64,000 bases of DNA from Bicyclus anynana (lineage: Eukaryota; Arthropoda; Insecta; Lepidoptera; Nymphalidae): contig NC_069109.1 of the NCBI RefSeq assembly GCF_947172395.1, positions 7,217,224-7,281,223 of the forward strand, given 5' to 3'. Under the pieces are notes generated by a model. The model was given only the letters and a program-made list of their open reading frames with translations, did not search any database and was not told where the DNA came from. Every line of letters begins with the position of its first letter. Positions within the stretch are counted from its first letter, which is position 1. The translations under genes were made by a program, and so were the position numbers. Positions 63,730 to 64,000 of this stretch are shown one piece after another.

Positions 63730-64000
63730 TATAATAGCAACACGGCTGGATGAACTTAAACTATTAATAATTTTATTATAATAGAATATTAAAAATACAT
63801 AAAAAAATAATACTAAGTTATTACAATTAATTTCACATAATATATCCGACTTATTTTGACTTCGTGCTCGCGATGTATTTTTAGTTTTAAGTTTATTTAA
63901 AAATGTACTTTTTTATCTTTTTGCGAAAAAACACTAAATTATGGCAGATTTTTTTGACAGTTATGTCGAAAGACCGGATAAATATAAACATTTTTATTAT
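63729..64000 (+). other. alpha-Cat: alpha-catenin last exon (A of stop codon + 3'UTR)
   Basis: The acceptor TTTATTTGTTCCAG ends at 63728 behind a long T-rich tract. Joining the donor at 63067 gives TG|A, so only the final base of the stop is in this exon. The 3'UTR is AT-rich and no end is certain within the window. Confidence 0.6.

Overview
The window is nuclear DNA of a moth or butterfly (Lepidoptera). Three things support this: a split, GT-AG-spliced alpha-catenin gene; a tandem cluster of secreted insect-type carboxylesterases; and dense repeats of lepidopteran character, namely several tRNA-headed SINE families, RTE-like LINEs, and short elements ending in the phrase GCGGGCGTCCGCTAGT. 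The species cannot be named from the sequence.

Layout. 1-1.6 kb holds a strong minus-strand core promoter with a tiny first exon (the rest of that gene lies left of the window) and, upstream of it, an old tandem array of about 160 bp units. 1.6-9.2 kb is repeat-rich spacer. 9.25-43.3 kb holds five complete carboxylesterase genes, all on the minus strand, which I number 1 to 5 from left to right (CDS 9253-14024, 21602-26046, 28141-34078, 34926-38599, 40598-43310). Each assembles from GT-AG exons into a 534-539 residue protein with a signal peptide, GESAG nucleophile, catalytic Glu and His. Relics of other esterase exons lie at 8.66 kb, 27.1-27.9 kb and 29.3 kb, so the cluster has been losing and copying exons. 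A full-length RTE-like LINE with a 12 bp target duplication (14818-19384) sits between genes 1 and 2.

43.4-49.1 kb is repeat-filled. From 49121 to the end runs the 3' part of alpha-catenin on the plus strand: end of the M domain, linker, and the whole F-actin-binding domain to the stop codon. Two linker exons form a mutually exclusive pair by reading phase. No alpha-catenin exon for the first ~600 residues is visible to the left, so the esterase cluster probably lies, antisense, inside a very large alpha-catenin intron. The last alpha-catenin intron (5.7 kb) carries a dispersed and then tandem family of fixed-length 17 nt stem-loops ending 41 nt before the splice acceptor.

How the genes work together: the esterases are paralogues that probably share ester-hydrolysis chemistry outside the cell with different substrate pockets. 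Alpha-catenin links cadherin-beta-catenin to actin and is functionally unrelated. The link between them is positional only.
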